DNA of 64,000 bases from Bacteroides sp. (GTDB lineage Bacteria; Bacteroidota; Bacteroidia; Bacteroidales; Bacteroidaceae): NCBI RefSeq assembly GCF_030151085.1, contig NZ_JASLER010000005.1:59288-123287 (forward strand), written 5' to 3'. How positions within the stretch are numbered: position 1 is the first letter of the stretch; each line of letters begins with the position of its first letter. Positions 26,720 through 36,594 of the stretch are shown here, piece after piece. The notes under the pieces were generated by a model. That model did not search any database, was not told the DNA's origin, and saw only the letters and a list, made by a program, of their open reading frames with translations. The translations under genes and the position numbers were made by a program.

Positions 26720-28591
26720 ATGAGAAAAATAATATGGTTAATAGGTTTGCTGATAAGCAGCCAATTCATTTCAGCATCCAGTTTATTAGTCGAAGCAGAA
26801 AGCTTTCAGCAGAAAGGAGGATGGGTAGTCGATCAGCAGTTCATGGATCTTATGGGTTCACCTTATTTAATGGCGCATGGTATGGGCATTAAAGTAGAAG
26901 ACGCTTCCACTACGGTTGCCTTTCCGGAAAGCGGTATCTATAATGTATATGTACGCACCTATAATTGGACATCTCCTTGGTATGATGGAAAGGGACCGGG
27001 AAAATTCACATTGACGGTAGGCAACAAGCGTTTGCCGGTAGTATTAGGAGATGAAGGCAAGCAGTGGATGTGGCAATCAGCCGGAAAAGTAAACGTGAAA
27101 GCAGGAGAGAATCGTTTGACGTTAAAGGATCTGACTGGCTTTAACGGACGTTGCGATGCTATTTATTTCACAACAGAAAAAGGACAACTTCCTCCCGATG
27201 AGATGAAGGAATTGGCGGACTTTCGAAAGAAGATGTCGGGAGTATCGGAAGAACTGGAACAACACTCATACGACCTGGTAGTAGTAGGTGGCGGCATAGC
27301 AGGTATGTGCGCAGCAACCGCCGCAGCACGCTTGGGATGCAAAGTAGCATTGATTAACGACCGTCCGATACTTGGGGGAAATAACAGTTCCGAAGTGCGG
27401 GTTCATTTAGGCGGGAATATAGGGGTAGGCCCAAATCCCGGACTTGGACGCATGCTAAGGGAGTTCGGACATTCTAAAGAAGGGAATGCACAACCAGCCG
27501 CAAACTATGAAGACGAAAAGAAAGAAGCATTTATTGCCAATGAAAAGAATATTACGCTTTATGCCAACTATCGTGCCATATCAGTAAAAACAGCCGATAA
27601 TAAGATAGAGTCTATTGTTATCAAACAAATAGAGAACGGCAAAGAACAGACATTGAAAGCACCCCTGTTTTCGGATTGTACAGGAGACGGCACTATCGGA
27701 TACCTCGCCGGAGCCGATTACAGCATGGGTCGTGAAGCCCGTGATGAATACGGAGAAGACCTTGCCCCTGTAGAAGCAGATAAAATGACTATGGGAGCAT
27801 CCGTACAATGGTATTCAGCAGATAAAGGCAAGTCAAGCCATTTCCCCCTATTCTCTTACGGACTTACTTTCAATGAAGGTAATTGCGAGAAGGTGACCAT
27901 GGGCGAGTGGAAATGGGAAACCGGTATGAACTTCAATCAGATCACTGAGTTCGAACGTATTCGTGATTATGGTTTGATGGTGGTATTCTCCAACTGGAGC
28001 TACTTGAAGAATGGAATGAAAGACAACGCCAAATACAAAACCCGTGCTTTAGACTGGGTAGCCTATATTGCCGGTAAGCGTGAATCGCGCCGCCTGTTGG
28101 GAGATTATATCCTGAAACAGGACGATATCGACAAGAATGTATATCACGAAGATGCCTCGTTTGTAACTACCTGGAGTATCGACTTGCATTTTCCCGATTC
28201 AATAAATGCCTCCCGCTTTCCCGACGCTCCCTTTAAGGCAGCCACCAAACACATTTATATTTATCCCTATGCAGTGCCTTATCGTTGCCTGTATTCCCGG
28301 AATATCGAGAACCTTTTTATGGCAGGCCGCAATATCAGTGTGACCCATGTGGCATTGGGCACCGTAAGGGTAATGCGCACCACGGGCATGATGGGAGAAG
28401 TAGTAGGATTGGGCGCTTCGCTATGTAAGAAGTATGCAACTTCACCAAGGGGAGTTTATCAAAAGCACTTACCTGAATTACGTAGTCTGATGGAAGAAGG
28501 AGCCGGAAAGAAAGAAGGAATTCCGGATAATCAAAAGTTCAATGAACAGAAACTATTGAAACAACCACGTATCTTTACACAAAAAAAATAA
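26720..28591 (+). CDS. Secreted FAD-dependent oxidoreductase with N-terminal beta domain
   Basis: The 623-residue protein has a signal peptide (MRKIIWLIGLLISSQFISAS). A beta-sandwich resembling the golvesin/xanthan-lyase-associated type follows (about residues 22-155, SLLVEAESFQQKGGWVV). The FAD_oxidored domain contains the dinucleotide motif VVVGGGIAGMCAATAAARLG near residue 190, and NLFMAGRNISVTHVALGT near the C-terminus. Its substrate is unknown; such proteins recur in glycan loci without settled function. It is the first enzyme gene after SusCD and lies 5 bp before the SGNH-type gene. Confidence 0.85.
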   Translation: MRKIIWLIGLLISSQFISASSLLVEAESFQQKGGWVVDQQFMDLMGSPYLMAHGMGIKVEDASTTVAFPESGIYNVYVRTYNWTSPWYDGKGPGKFTLTVGNKRLPVVLGDEGKQWMWQSAGKVNVKAGENRLTLKDLTGFNGRCDAIYFTTEKGQLPPDEMKELADFRKKMSGVSEELEQHSYDLVVVGGGIAGMCAATAAARLGCKVALINDRPILGGNNSSEVRVHLGGNIGVGPNPGLGRMLREFGHSKEGNAQPAANYEDEKKEAFIANEKNITLYANYRAISVKTADNKIESIVIKQIENGKEQTLKAPLFSDCTGDGTIGYLAGADYSMGREARDEYGEDLAPVEADKMTMGASVQWYSADKGKSSHFPLFSYGLTFNEGNCEKVTMGEWKWETGMNFNQITEFERIRDYGLMVVFSNWSYLKNGMKDNAKYKTRALDWVAYIAGKRESRRLLGDYILKQDDIDKNVYHEDASFVTTWSIDLHFPDSINASRFPDAPFKAATKHIYIYPYAVPYRCLYSRNIENLFMAGRNISVTHVALGTVRVMRTTGMMGEVVGLGASLCKKYATSPRGVYQKHLPELRSLMEEGAGKKEGIPDNQKFNEQKLLKQPRIFTQKK

Positions 28592-28596
28592 ATAGG

Positions 28597-29370
28597 ATGA
28601 AAAAGTCATTAATAGTCTCAGCTCTTTTATTGATATGCGCAGGAGTATGCGCCGCACTTCCGCAAGACACTGTTTACAAATATAAAGTGGTTCTTACCGG
28701 TGCTTCATTCGCATCTCCTCAAAACACTTGGTTCGAACAAGGGTGTGAATCGGCAGATGCCCAAGCAATCAATCGTGCTATCGGTGGAGAAGCCATAGCC
28801 AATACTGCCAACCGCATGATTGACCGCACTCTTTATTCGCAAGAAGAACTGGAACAGATGGATGCATTGGTCATTATGCAGGTACACGATAAAGATGTGG
28901 CGGACGAAACCCAACTGAAAGAGAACTACCAGGATTACAAAACGCCTTTCGATCGTACCAATTATGCTGCCGCATACGACTATGTTATCAAACGATATTT
29001 GTCCGAGTGTTACGAATTGCGTAATAATCCGAAATCAAAGTATTACAATACACCGACCGGAAAGCCGGCCATCATCATACTATGTACGCATTGGCACGAC
29101 AGCCGGGTTATCTACAACGAAGCCATTCGGAAACTAGCAGCCAAATGGGGGCTTCCACTTGTAGAATTCGACAAGTATATCGGCTTCTCACGCTATGTAT
29201 TGCACCCGGCGACAAAAGAACCCATCAGCCGCTTATATGCTTACGACACACAAGAAATACGGGGAGTAGTTTACGGACATCATCCGATACGTGGACGGAA
29301 ATCTTATATCCAGCAACGCATGGGTGCAATTTTTGCAGATGTGCTGAAAACTGTACTTCCGATACGCTAA
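28597..29370 (+). CDS. SGNH-hydrolase-like secreted protein (DUF5040-like)
   Basis: This 257-residue exported protein has a signal peptide ending CAALPQ. The segment VVLTGASFASPQNTWFE resembles an SGNH/GDSL block I with a candidate nucleophile Ser37. A late HHPIRGRKSY segment could supply the catalytic His. I associate it with the DUF5040 group, from memory and not from a search. A carbohydrate O-esterase role is an inference that fits the CE7 esterase encoded nearby. It is in an operon with the FAD oxidoreductase. Confidence 0.6.
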   Translation: MKKSLIVSALLLICAGVCAALPQDTVYKYKVVLTGASFASPQNTWFEQGCESADAQAINRAIGGEAIANTANRMIDRTLYSQEELEQMDALVIMQVHDKDVADETQLKENYQDYKTPFDRTNYAAAYDYVIKRYLSECYELRNNPKSKYYNTPTGKPAIIILCTHWHDSRVIYNEAIRKLAAKWGLPLVEFDKYIGFSRYVLHPATKEPISRLYAYDTQEIRGVVYGHHPIRGRKSYIQQRMGAIFADVLKTVLPIR

Positions 29371-29400
29371 TTAATAATTACCAAACACTATTAGAATACC

Positions 29401-31458
29401 ATGAAACATCTAGCTTCCTTATTAATCGCCCTCTCTTTGGCAGGTTCGTTGCAAGCACAGGATACCTGTTACGGTCGATTGAAGAATGATACCCTGACCT
29501 TGGGAAACAGTCGGATAGAACGTAAATTCCTTTGGAACAACGGTAACATTAAGACGTATAGTTTAACCAACAAAGCCAACGGACAGACATGGCTAAACAG
29601 TAACCCTACTCCGGATTTCAGAGTAACCAAAGACTTGCCCGAAGCACAAAACGGAGACATATCAGTAGAAAAGGTAAAGGAAACCAAGATTTACCCTGCT
29701 TATTTGAAAGTGGAAGTTGCTTTCAAGTTGGATCAACTGGACATCAAACGTGTGTATCGAATCTATGACGATTGTCCGGTTATTGCTTGTGATACCTATC
29801 TGAAAGGTGTAGTCAACAGCGTCTTCGGAGGCAGAGAAGTCAGTGCTGCCGACCGTAAGAATATCGAGTTCTCTGATGATATGAAGTCTAAAGAAGTGAC
29901 CGCCGTATTAGATCAGTTCCAGTTTCAAGGTCAGCACTGGCATGCCCGCAGCGTGGAGTTCTCTGACGTAACCGATTGGCATAACAACCTGGTATTCGAG
30001 AAAGATATTATTTCTTATCGCAAACTAGGGTATCGTGGTAACTTACTATTTGCCTATAACGGCGAAGATGATTGCGGCATTTTCTTCTTGAAAGAAGCAC
30101 CTTGCTCTACCGTACAATTGGCTTATCAGGGACAGGACTTCTTTACAGACTTTGGAAAGTTCACCGTAACCGGACTGGGCATAACAGAGAAGGACATTAC
30201 TCCCGATCATTGGACAAAGACTTACGGATGCGTACTTGGTGTGTACGGCAAAGGAGAATTAAACCGACTGCAAGCACTTCGTTCCTATCAAAAGAACATC
30301 CGTACCTACCGGGCGGATCGTGACGAAATGATTATGATGAATACCTGGGGCGACCGTAGTCAGGATTCCAAGGTAAACGAAGCATTTTGTCTGAAAGAGT
30401 TGGAGCGTGCAGCACAACTAGGTATTACGCACTTCCAGATTGACGATGGATGGCAAGTAGGTAAAAGCCCCAATTCAGCGGTAGCCCGCGGTTCTTTCAA
30501 GAATATTTGGGATAATAAAGATTATTGGAAACCCGATCCTAAGAAATATCCACGTGGTTTATACCCGATTGTAAAGCGTGGCAAAGAACTGGGTATTGAG
30601 ATAGGACTTTGGTTTAACCCAAGCGTACAGAATAATTTTGCCGACTGGCAGAAAGATGCGCAAGCATTGATCGCTCTTTATCGGGAATATGGTATCAGAA
30701 TCTTTAAAATAGACGGACTCACCATTCCTACGAAAGAAGCAGAAACCAACTTGCATTGCCTCTTTAATAAGGTATTAGAAGAAACCGATGAAGAAGTCAT
30801 CTTCAACCTCGACGCTACCGCCAGCCGTCGTGGAGGGTATCATTCTTTCAATGAGTATGGCAATATCTTCTTAGAGAACCGCTATACGGATTGGCAAAAC
30901 TACTATCCTTACTGGACATTACGTAACCTCTGGATGCTTTCCAAATATGTACCTGCCGAGAAACTTCAGATTGAATTTCTGAATAAATGGCGGAATGCGG
31001 ATAAATATAAAGGGGAAATCTTTGCTCCTGCTAACTACTCCTTCGAATATCTCTTCGCCACAACCCTAGCCGGGCAACCACTCGTTTGGCTGGAAGGAAC
31101 GAACCTGCCCGAAGAAGCTTTGACATTGAAGGAACAAACAGAAGCTTATAAGACCTTTCAGCATGACATGCATACCGGCACTATTTTGCCTATTGGCGAT
31201 GAACCTTCAGGACGTTCATGGACCGGCTTCCAGTCTTTGAAAGGGAATAAAGGATATCTGATTGTCTATCGTGAAAACCATCCGGAAGAGACGGCAGAGA
31301 TTGACACCTGGTTACCTAAAGGAGTGAAAGTAAAATGTACTCCCTTGATGGGACATGGAAAAGAGATGATAGCCATTACTGGTAAGAAAGGCAGACTGGA
31401 AGTTTCGTTACCATCAGTAAATGATTATGTAGTCTACAAATATGAAATCATAAAATGA
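29401..31458 (+). CDS. GH36-like (clan GH-D) glycosidase, probable alpha-galactosidase
   Basis: This 685-residue exported protein has a signal peptide (to about residue 20) and an N-terminal beta-sandwich (about 25-290). The TIM barrel starts MMNTWGDRSQDSKVNE and includes ITHFQIDDGWQVG. The candidate nucleophile is Asp438 (RIFKIDGLTI) and the candidate acid/base is Asp497 (NRYTDWQNYY). A C-terminal beta domain follows. These are clan GH-D features; alpha-galactosidase is the likely activity but alpha-GalNAc or other alpha-sugars are possible. It lies between the SGNH and CE7 genes in a tight plus-strand run. Confidence 0.8.
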   Translation: MKHLASLLIALSLAGSLQAQDTCYGRLKNDTLTLGNSRIERKFLWNNGNIKTYSLTNKANGQTWLNSNPTPDFRVTKDLPEAQNGDISVEKVKETKIYPAYLKVEVAFKLDQLDIKRVYRIYDDCPVIACDTYLKGVVNSVFGGREVSAADRKNIEFSDDMKSKEVTAVLDQFQFQGQHWHARSVEFSDVTDWHNNLVFEKDIISYRKLGYRGNLLFAYNGEDDCGIFFLKEAPCSTVQLAYQGQDFFTDFGKFTVTGLGITEKDITPDHWTKTYGCVLGVYGKGELNRLQALRSYQKNIRTYRADRDEMIMMNTWGDRSQDSKVNEAFCLKELERAAQLGITHFQIDDGWQVGKSPNSAVARGSFKNIWDNKDYWKPDPKKYPRGLYPIVKRGKELGIEIGLWFNPSVQNNFADWQKDAQALIALYREYGIRIFKIDGLTIPTKEAETNLHCLFNKVLEETDEEVIFNLDATASRRGGYHSFNEYGNIFLENRYTDWQNYYPYWTLRNLWMLSKYVPAEKLQIEFLNKWRNADKYKGEIFAPANYSFEYLFATTLAGQPLVWLEGTNLPEEALTLKEQTEAYKTFQHDMHTGTILPIGDEPSGRSWTGFQSLKGNKGYLIVYRENHPEETAEIDTWLPKGVKVKCTPLMGHGKEMIAITGKKGRLEVSLPSVNDYVVYKYEIIK

Positions 31459-31478
31459 ACCTTCAAGCATAAACCGAT

Positions 31479-32771
31479 ATGAAAACAATACGAATAATTC
31501 ACTTGGCAGTATTTTGTATGCTGGCTTCCTGGCTCTTTGGACAGCCGGCGGAACGGATAATCCGAATACAAGTCAGCCCCAATCATGCAAACTGGTTATA
31601 TAATCCGGGAGAGAAAGTTAAGTTTGACATTACGGTATTAAAGAACAATGTTCCTCTTACCGGTGCTGAGATTCGATATAGTATTTCAGAAGATATGATG
31701 AAGCCTCACAAAGAAGGCACCTTACAAGCCAAAGAGGGCATGACGACACTGGATGCGGGAACTATGAAAAGCCCGGGTTTTCTACGTTGTCAAGCTTACG
31801 TGAAATATAAAGGGAATGAATATCGTGGTGCATCTACCGTAGGCTTCAATCCTGAGAAACTGGAGCCTGCTACTTCTCTACCCGAAGACTTCGTGGACTT
31901 TTGGGAAACAGCCAAGTCTAAAGCAACCAAAGTGCCGATGGATATACAGATGACGCTTGTGCCCGATCGTTGCACAGAGAAGGTGAATGTTTATCATGTA
32001 AATATCCAAAGCTACGAATCTTATAGTCGTATATATGGTATGCTAACAATGCCCAAGGCAGAAGGGAAGTATCCTGCTGTTCTGAAACTGCCGGGTGCGG
32101 GCATTCGTTCATATACGGGGGATGTGGAACATGCCGCCAATGGCATGATTATCCTCGAAATAGGAATTCATGGTATACCGGTCAACATGCAGGGGTCGAT
32201 CTATACAAACCTCTATATGGGGGCATTGAAGGAATATCATACATTCAATTTAGACAATCGGGATAAATACTATTATAAACGGGTTTATCTGGGCTGCGTA
32301 CGTGCCATTGACTTTCTATTTTCTCTTCCACAATTTGATGGTAAGAACTTGATAAGTTTTGGTGGAAGTCAAGGTGGAGGATTATCCATTGTAACAGCAG
32401 GACTTGATAACCGCGTCAAAGGGTTAGTTGCATTCTACCCTGCTCTTAGCGACATGGCGGGTTATATGTATGGTCGTGCCGGAGGATGGCCACACATGTT
32501 CAATAAGAAAGAGAATCAGACGGCAGAAAAGGAAAACACTGCACGCTACTATGATGCAGTAAACTTTGCCCGCCAACTGAAAGTTCCCGGATTCTACACT
32601 TTTGGTTATAACGACATGGTATGCCCTCCTACTACGACATATTCGACCTACAATGCTATTCAAGCTCCCAAACAACTGCTAATATCAGAAGAAACAGCAC
32701 ACTATGCATATCCAGAGCAGTGGGCAGCTGCTTGGCAATGGGTAACTACTTTTTTCAATCAAAACAAATAA
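31479..32771 (+). CDS. CE7-type acetyl esterase (acetylxylan esterase family)
   Basis: This 430-residue secreted alpha/beta hydrolase has a signal peptide and a beta domain (about 25-120). The CE7/AXE1 hydrolase follows with nucleophile Ser297 (FGGSQGGGLS), Asp379 (GYNDMVCPP) and His408 (ETAHYAYPEQ), a complete triad. CE7 enzymes remove O-acetyl groups from xylo-oligosaccharides and other acetylated sugars. The next gene starts 11 bp downstream. Confidence 0.88.
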   Translation: MKTIRIIHLAVFCMLASWLFGQPAERIIRIQVSPNHANWLYNPGEKVKFDITVLKNNVPLTGAEIRYSISEDMMKPHKEGTLQAKEGMTTLDAGTMKSPGFLRCQAYVKYKGNEYRGASTVGFNPEKLEPATSLPEDFVDFWETAKSKATKVPMDIQMTLVPDRCTEKVNVYHVNIQSYESYSRIYGMLTMPKAEGKYPAVLKLPGAGIRSYTGDVEHAANGMIILEIGIHGIPVNMQGSIYTNLYMGALKEYHTFNLDNRDKYYYKRVYLGCVRAIDFLFSLPQFDGKNLISFGGSQGGGLSIVTAGLDNRVKGLVAFYPALSDMAGYMYGRAGGWPHMFNKKENQTAEKENTARYYDAVNFARQLKVPGFYTFGYNDMVCPPTTTYSTYNAIQAPKQLLISEETAHYAYPEQWAAAWQWVTTFFNQNK

Positions 32772-32782
32772 TAACAAGCATC

Positions 32783-34774
32783 ATGAAAACACTATTTCTA
32801 ATCACAGCACTGCTATGTGCTATCCCGAACTTGTTTGCTCAGAAAGAATATCGCCTGGATTCACCGGACGGTAAGCTGACGGTAACGGTACGGATAGATA
32901 ATCAAATTACTTATTCACTAACTGAAGGCAATCAGACTTTAGTAGCTCCCTCTCCTATTTCTGTTCAATTGGCAGATGGTACGACCTGGGGAAGTGGTTC
33001 ACGTTTAAAGAATGTCAGCAATCGTAAGGGCAATGAAGTGATTCCATCGCCTTTCTACAAGCGTAGTGAAATAAAGGACATTTATAATGAGATGACACTG
33101 AATTTCCGTGAGCGTTTCAGCCTCATCTTCAGAATGTATGACGAAGGAATGGCTTATCGTTTTGTTTCCAACGGTAGCAAACCCTTTAAGGTGACGAATG
33201 AAGAAACTGCTTTCAACTTTGAGAAAGATTATAAAACATTCGTTCCATACGTAAAAGATGGCAAACAACCTATCGAAACTCAGTTCTCCAATTCTTTTGA
33301 GAATACTTATACCCATGTTGCGCTATCCGGGTTGAATCCTCAACGACTGATGTTCACTCCGATAGTGATAGAGCAAGACAACGGTCGTAAGCTTTGCATT
33401 GCCGAGTCGGATGTAGAAAACTATCCGGGTATGTTCCTTATCAACCGGGATGGAAAGAATTCGCTCACCTCAGTGCTAGCACCTTTCCCTAAAGAGAAGA
33501 AGCAAGGTGGACATAATGAGTTACAGATTTTAGTCAAGGAGCGCGAAGACTATATTGCCTCCTGCCAACCGAAAGCAAAACTACCTTGGCGTATCATCGT
33601 AGTGGCACGCAATGACAAAGAACTGGCGGATAACGACATGGTCTATAAACTGGCTACTCCTTCACGTATCAAAGACATCTCCTGGATTCGTCCGGGCAAG
33701 GTTGCCTGGGAATGGTGGAACCATTGGGGAATACAGAATGTAGACTTTAAAGCGGGAGTGAATAATGAAACTTACATGCATTACATTGATTTCGCTTCCC
33801 GTCATGGCATTGAATATGTTATTCTGGACGAAGGTTGGGCAGTCAACTTGCAAGCCGACCTCTTTCAGGTAGTTCCTGAGATTGATTTGAAGAAGTTAGT
33901 GGCATACGCCAAGCAAAAGAATGTAGACCTGATTCTTTGGGCAGGTTACTATGCTTTTGCGCGAGACATAGAGCGGGTATGCAAGCATTATTCCGAGTTA
34001 GGTATCAAAGGTTTCAAGATCGACTTTATGGATCGCGACGACCAAGAGATGGTAGATTTTCATTATCAGGCTGCCGAGATTGCCGCTAAATATAAGTTAT
34101 TGGTAGATTTCCACGGTACCTACAAGCCTACAGGCCTCAACAGAACCTACCCGAATGTAATTAACTACGAAGCCGTTCACGGATTGGAACAGATGAAATG
34201 GAGCGATATTCGTACAGATCAGGTGACCTACGACGTGACTATGCCGTTCATCCGTATGTTGGCAGGTCCGATAGATTATACCCAAGGCGCTATGCGGAAT
34301 GCCACCAAGCGTTGCTACGCCGCTTGCAATGATGCTCCTATGAGCCAAGGAACCCGTTGCCGCCAGTTAGCGGAATATGTAGTATTTGAATCTCCTTTGA
34401 ACATGCTGTGCGATAGTCCCACGAATTACGACCGTGAAGAGGAATGCACCGACTTTATCGCAACCATCCCTACTGTTTGGGATCAAACGGTAGCTATGAA
34501 TGGTGAAATAGGAAAATACATCACGATGGCTCGTCAGAAAGAAGGCGTATGGTATGTAGGTTCTCTCACTAATTGGGATGCACGCACACTGGAGCTCGAC
34601 CTTTCTTTCCTGGGTGCAGGTGAATGGAAAGCTGAAATATACAGTGACGGTATCAACGCCAATCGCCTGGCTACTGACTATAAGAAGACAGTCATTGACA
34701 TCCCCGCTTCCCGCAAGCTGACCATCAACATGGCACAAGGTGGAGGATGCGCCTTGAAAATATCTAAAAGATAA
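32783..34774 (+). CDS. GH97 glycosidase with retaining-type Asp
   Basis: The 663-residue product starts at MKTLFLITALLCAIPNLFAQ (signal peptide). The open frame extends upstream to 32621 inside the CE7 gene, but that part lacks any sense as a signal or domain. The GH97 N-terminal beta domain (YRLDSPDGKLTVTVRID) is followed by the barrel (EYVILDEGWAVN, GFKIDFMDRDDQ, VINYEAVHGLE). Asp414 in KIDF is at the position of the nucleophile in retaining GH97 alpha-galactosidases, whereas inverting SusB-type members lack it. Glu463 is a candidate acid. Alpha-galactosidase activity is therefore inferred. Confidence 0.9.
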   Translation: MKTLFLITALLCAIPNLFAQKEYRLDSPDGKLTVTVRIDNQITYSLTEGNQTLVAPSPISVQLADGTTWGSGSRLKNVSNRKGNEVIPSPFYKRSEIKDIYNEMTLNFRERFSLIFRMYDEGMAYRFVSNGSKPFKVTNEETAFNFEKDYKTFVPYVKDGKQPIETQFSNSFENTYTHVALSGLNPQRLMFTPIVIEQDNGRKLCIAESDVENYPGMFLINRDGKNSLTSVLAPFPKEKKQGGHNELQILVKEREDYIASCQPKAKLPWRIIVVARNDKELADNDMVYKLATPSRIKDISWIRPGKVAWEWWNHWGIQNVDFKAGVNNETYMHYIDFASRHGIEYVILDEGWAVNLQADLFQVVPEIDLKKLVAYAKQKNVDLILWAGYYAFARDIERVCKHYSELGIKGFKIDFMDRDDQEMVDFHYQAAEIAAKYKLLVDFHGTYKPTGLNRTYPNVINYEAVHGLEQMKWSDIRTDQVTYDVTMPFIRMLAGPIDYTQGAMRNATKRCYAACNDAPMSQGTRCRQLAEYVVFESPLNMLCDSPTNYDREEECTDFIATIPTVWDQTVAMNGEIGKYITMARQKEGVWYVGSLTNWDARTLELDLSFLGAGEWKAEIYSDGINANRLATDYKKTVIDIPASRKLTINMAQGGGCALKISKR

Positions 34775-34797
34775 CATAAACCGATATACATATATTT

Positions 34798-36594
34798 ATG
34801 AAAAGAAGAAAACTACTCCTGATTTGCCTGCTCATAGCATCTGCACTGGGCAGCAAAATGCAAGCACAAGAATTATTGTCCAATGTTTATGGGCGTGACT
34901 TTCAGTTACTGAACGGTAAATGGGGTGCCATCGTCGACCTCTACGATCAAGGGCGTAAGATGCAAGTCTACAAGAACAGAAAGCCACAGGACAACAAACA
35001 GTTCTACGAATATTCTTTCGATGGTGGATTAACGCTGAATGTCCCTTCGGACTTCAACTCACAGATGCCCGAATTGAAGTTCTATGAAGGCACCGTATGG
35101 TACGGACGTCATTTCGACGCTCCCCAAGCAAATGGTAAACGGTTGTTTCTTTACTTTGGAGCAGTAAGCTACCGTAGCCGTGTATATCTGAATGGAGAAG
35201 AAATCACCAGCCATGAAGGAGGTTTCACTCCTTTCCAGGTGGAAATTACCGATATAGTCAAAGAGAAAGATAACTTCCTGACTGTAGAAGTGAACAATAC
35301 CCGCACCACAGACGCTATCCCCGCCATGTCTTTCGACTGGTGGAATTATGGTGGCATCACCCGTGACGTCATGCTGGTAAGCGTTCCGCAGACATATATC
35401 AAAGACCACTTCATCCAGTTAGATAAAACTCAGTCCAACTTGATTCGTGCCAAAGTATCTATGTCAGAAGCCAAGCCGGGCATGAGCGTACAACTATCCA
35501 TCCCCGAACTAGGTATTCAGCAAACACTGACCACCGATGCTAATGGAACTGCCCAAGCAACCATCAAAGTAAAGAAGTTGCAACGTTGGTCACCCGATGC
35601 CCCGAAACTGTACGATGTAACTATCACCTCGAACAACGACCGTATCACCGAGAAGATCGGTTTCCGCAACCTTTATGTGAAAGGCGAAGATATCTACCTC
35701 AACGACCAACCCATCTTCCTGCGTAGCGTAAGCTTCCACGAAGAGATTCCTCAACGTCGTGGACGTGCTTTCTCCGAAGCCGATGCTACCATGTTGTTGT
35801 CCGAAGCCAAAGACTTAGGTGCCAATATGATTCGTTTGGCACACTATCCGCAGAACGAATATACCGTGCGTTTGGCAGAGAAAATGGGCTTCCTTTTGTG
35901 GGAAGAAATCCCCATTTGGCAAGGTATTGATTTCAAGAACGACGCTACCCGCGAGAAAGCAGGTCGAATGATTAAGGAGATGGTCATGCGCGACAAGAAC
36001 CGTTGCTCCGTTGCCTTCTGGGGAATTGCCAACGAAACAGCCACTTCCGCTCCACGTAATGAGTTCCTGAAACACATGAAGCAATGTTGCCTCGACATCG
36101 ACTCTACCCGCCTGATTACAGCAGCATTCGACTTGGTACGTTTCAACCGTGAAAGTCAGAACTTCGAGATGAATGATTCTATTATCAGCATTCTCGACAT
36201 GGTGGCTATTAATAAATACATGGGCTGGTATCACGATTGGCCGCTCACACCGGATAAAGCTATCTGGAATGTAGCACCCGGCAAGCCCCTCTTCATTTCT
36301 GAGTTTGGTGGCGAAGCGCTTTATGGCAAGCACGGCGATGCCGAAGTAAAAAGTTCATGGAGTGAGGACTACCAGGCACAACTCTACTTAGATAATCTGG
36401 AAATGTTCAAGCACATCCCCAATCTGCGTGGCACCTCTCCCTGGATTCTCTTCGACTTCCGTTCGCCCTTCCGTTTCCACCCTTATCAAGGAGGCGAGTG
36501 GAACCGTAAAGGATTGGTTTCCGACCAGGGACAACGCAAGAAAGCATGGTACATCATGCGTGATTACTATAACGAAAAGAAAGCAGGAAAATGA
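34798..36594 (+). CDS. GH2 beta-glycosidase (galactosidase/glucuronidase-like)
   Basis: This 598-residue exported GH2 enzyme has a signal peptide. The jelly-roll sugar-binding domain contains WYGRHFDAPQANGKRLFLYF and SFDWWNYGGITRDVML. An immunoglobulin-like domain and the TIM barrel follow. Candidate acid/base is Glu413 (FWGIANETATS) and nucleophile Glu502 (LFISEFGGEA). The length is short for GH2, without C-terminal extra domains. Its stop codon overlaps the next start (ATGA at 36591-36594), so the two GH2 genes are translationally coupled. Galactoside or glucuronide specificity cannot be decided. Confidence 0.9.
   Translation: MKRRKLLLICLLIASALGSKMQAQELLSNVYGRDFQLLNGKWGAIVDLYDQGRKMQVYKNRKPQDNKQFYEYSFDGGLTLNVPSDFNSQMPELKFYEGTVWYGRHFDAPQANGKRLFLYFGAVSYRSRVYLNGEEITSHEGGFTPFQVEITDIVKEKDNFLTVEVNNTRTTDAIPAMSFDWWNYGGITRDVMLVSVPQTYIKDHFIQLDKTQSNLIRAKVSMSEAKPGMSVQLSIPELGIQQTLTTDANGTAQATIKVKKLQRWSPDAPKLYDVTITSNNDRITEKIGFRNLYVKGEDIYLNDQPIFLRSVSFHEEIPQRRGRAFSEADATMLLSEAKDLGANMIRLAHYPQNEYTVRLAEKMGFLLWEEIPIWQGIDFKNDATREKAGRMIKEMVMRDKNRCSVAFWGIANETATSAPRNEFLKHMKQCCLDIDSTRLITAAFDLVRFNRESQNFEMNDSIISILDMVAINKYMGWYHDWPLTPDKAIWNVAPGKPLFISEFGGEALYGKHGDAEVKSSWSEDYQAQLYLDNLEMFKHIPNLRGTSPWILFDFRSPFRFHPYQGGEWNRKGLVSDQGQRKKAWYIMRDYYNEKKAGK

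Noticed and set aside
32621..32782. N-terminal extension of the GH97 frame overlapping the CE7 gene
   Set aside because: The signal peptide begins at 32783, and the extension is the CE7 coding sequence in another frame.
35815..36333. Minus-strand open frame (172 codons) inside the first GH2 gene
   Set aside because: It mirrors codon bias of the GH2 gene and has no start context or domain.
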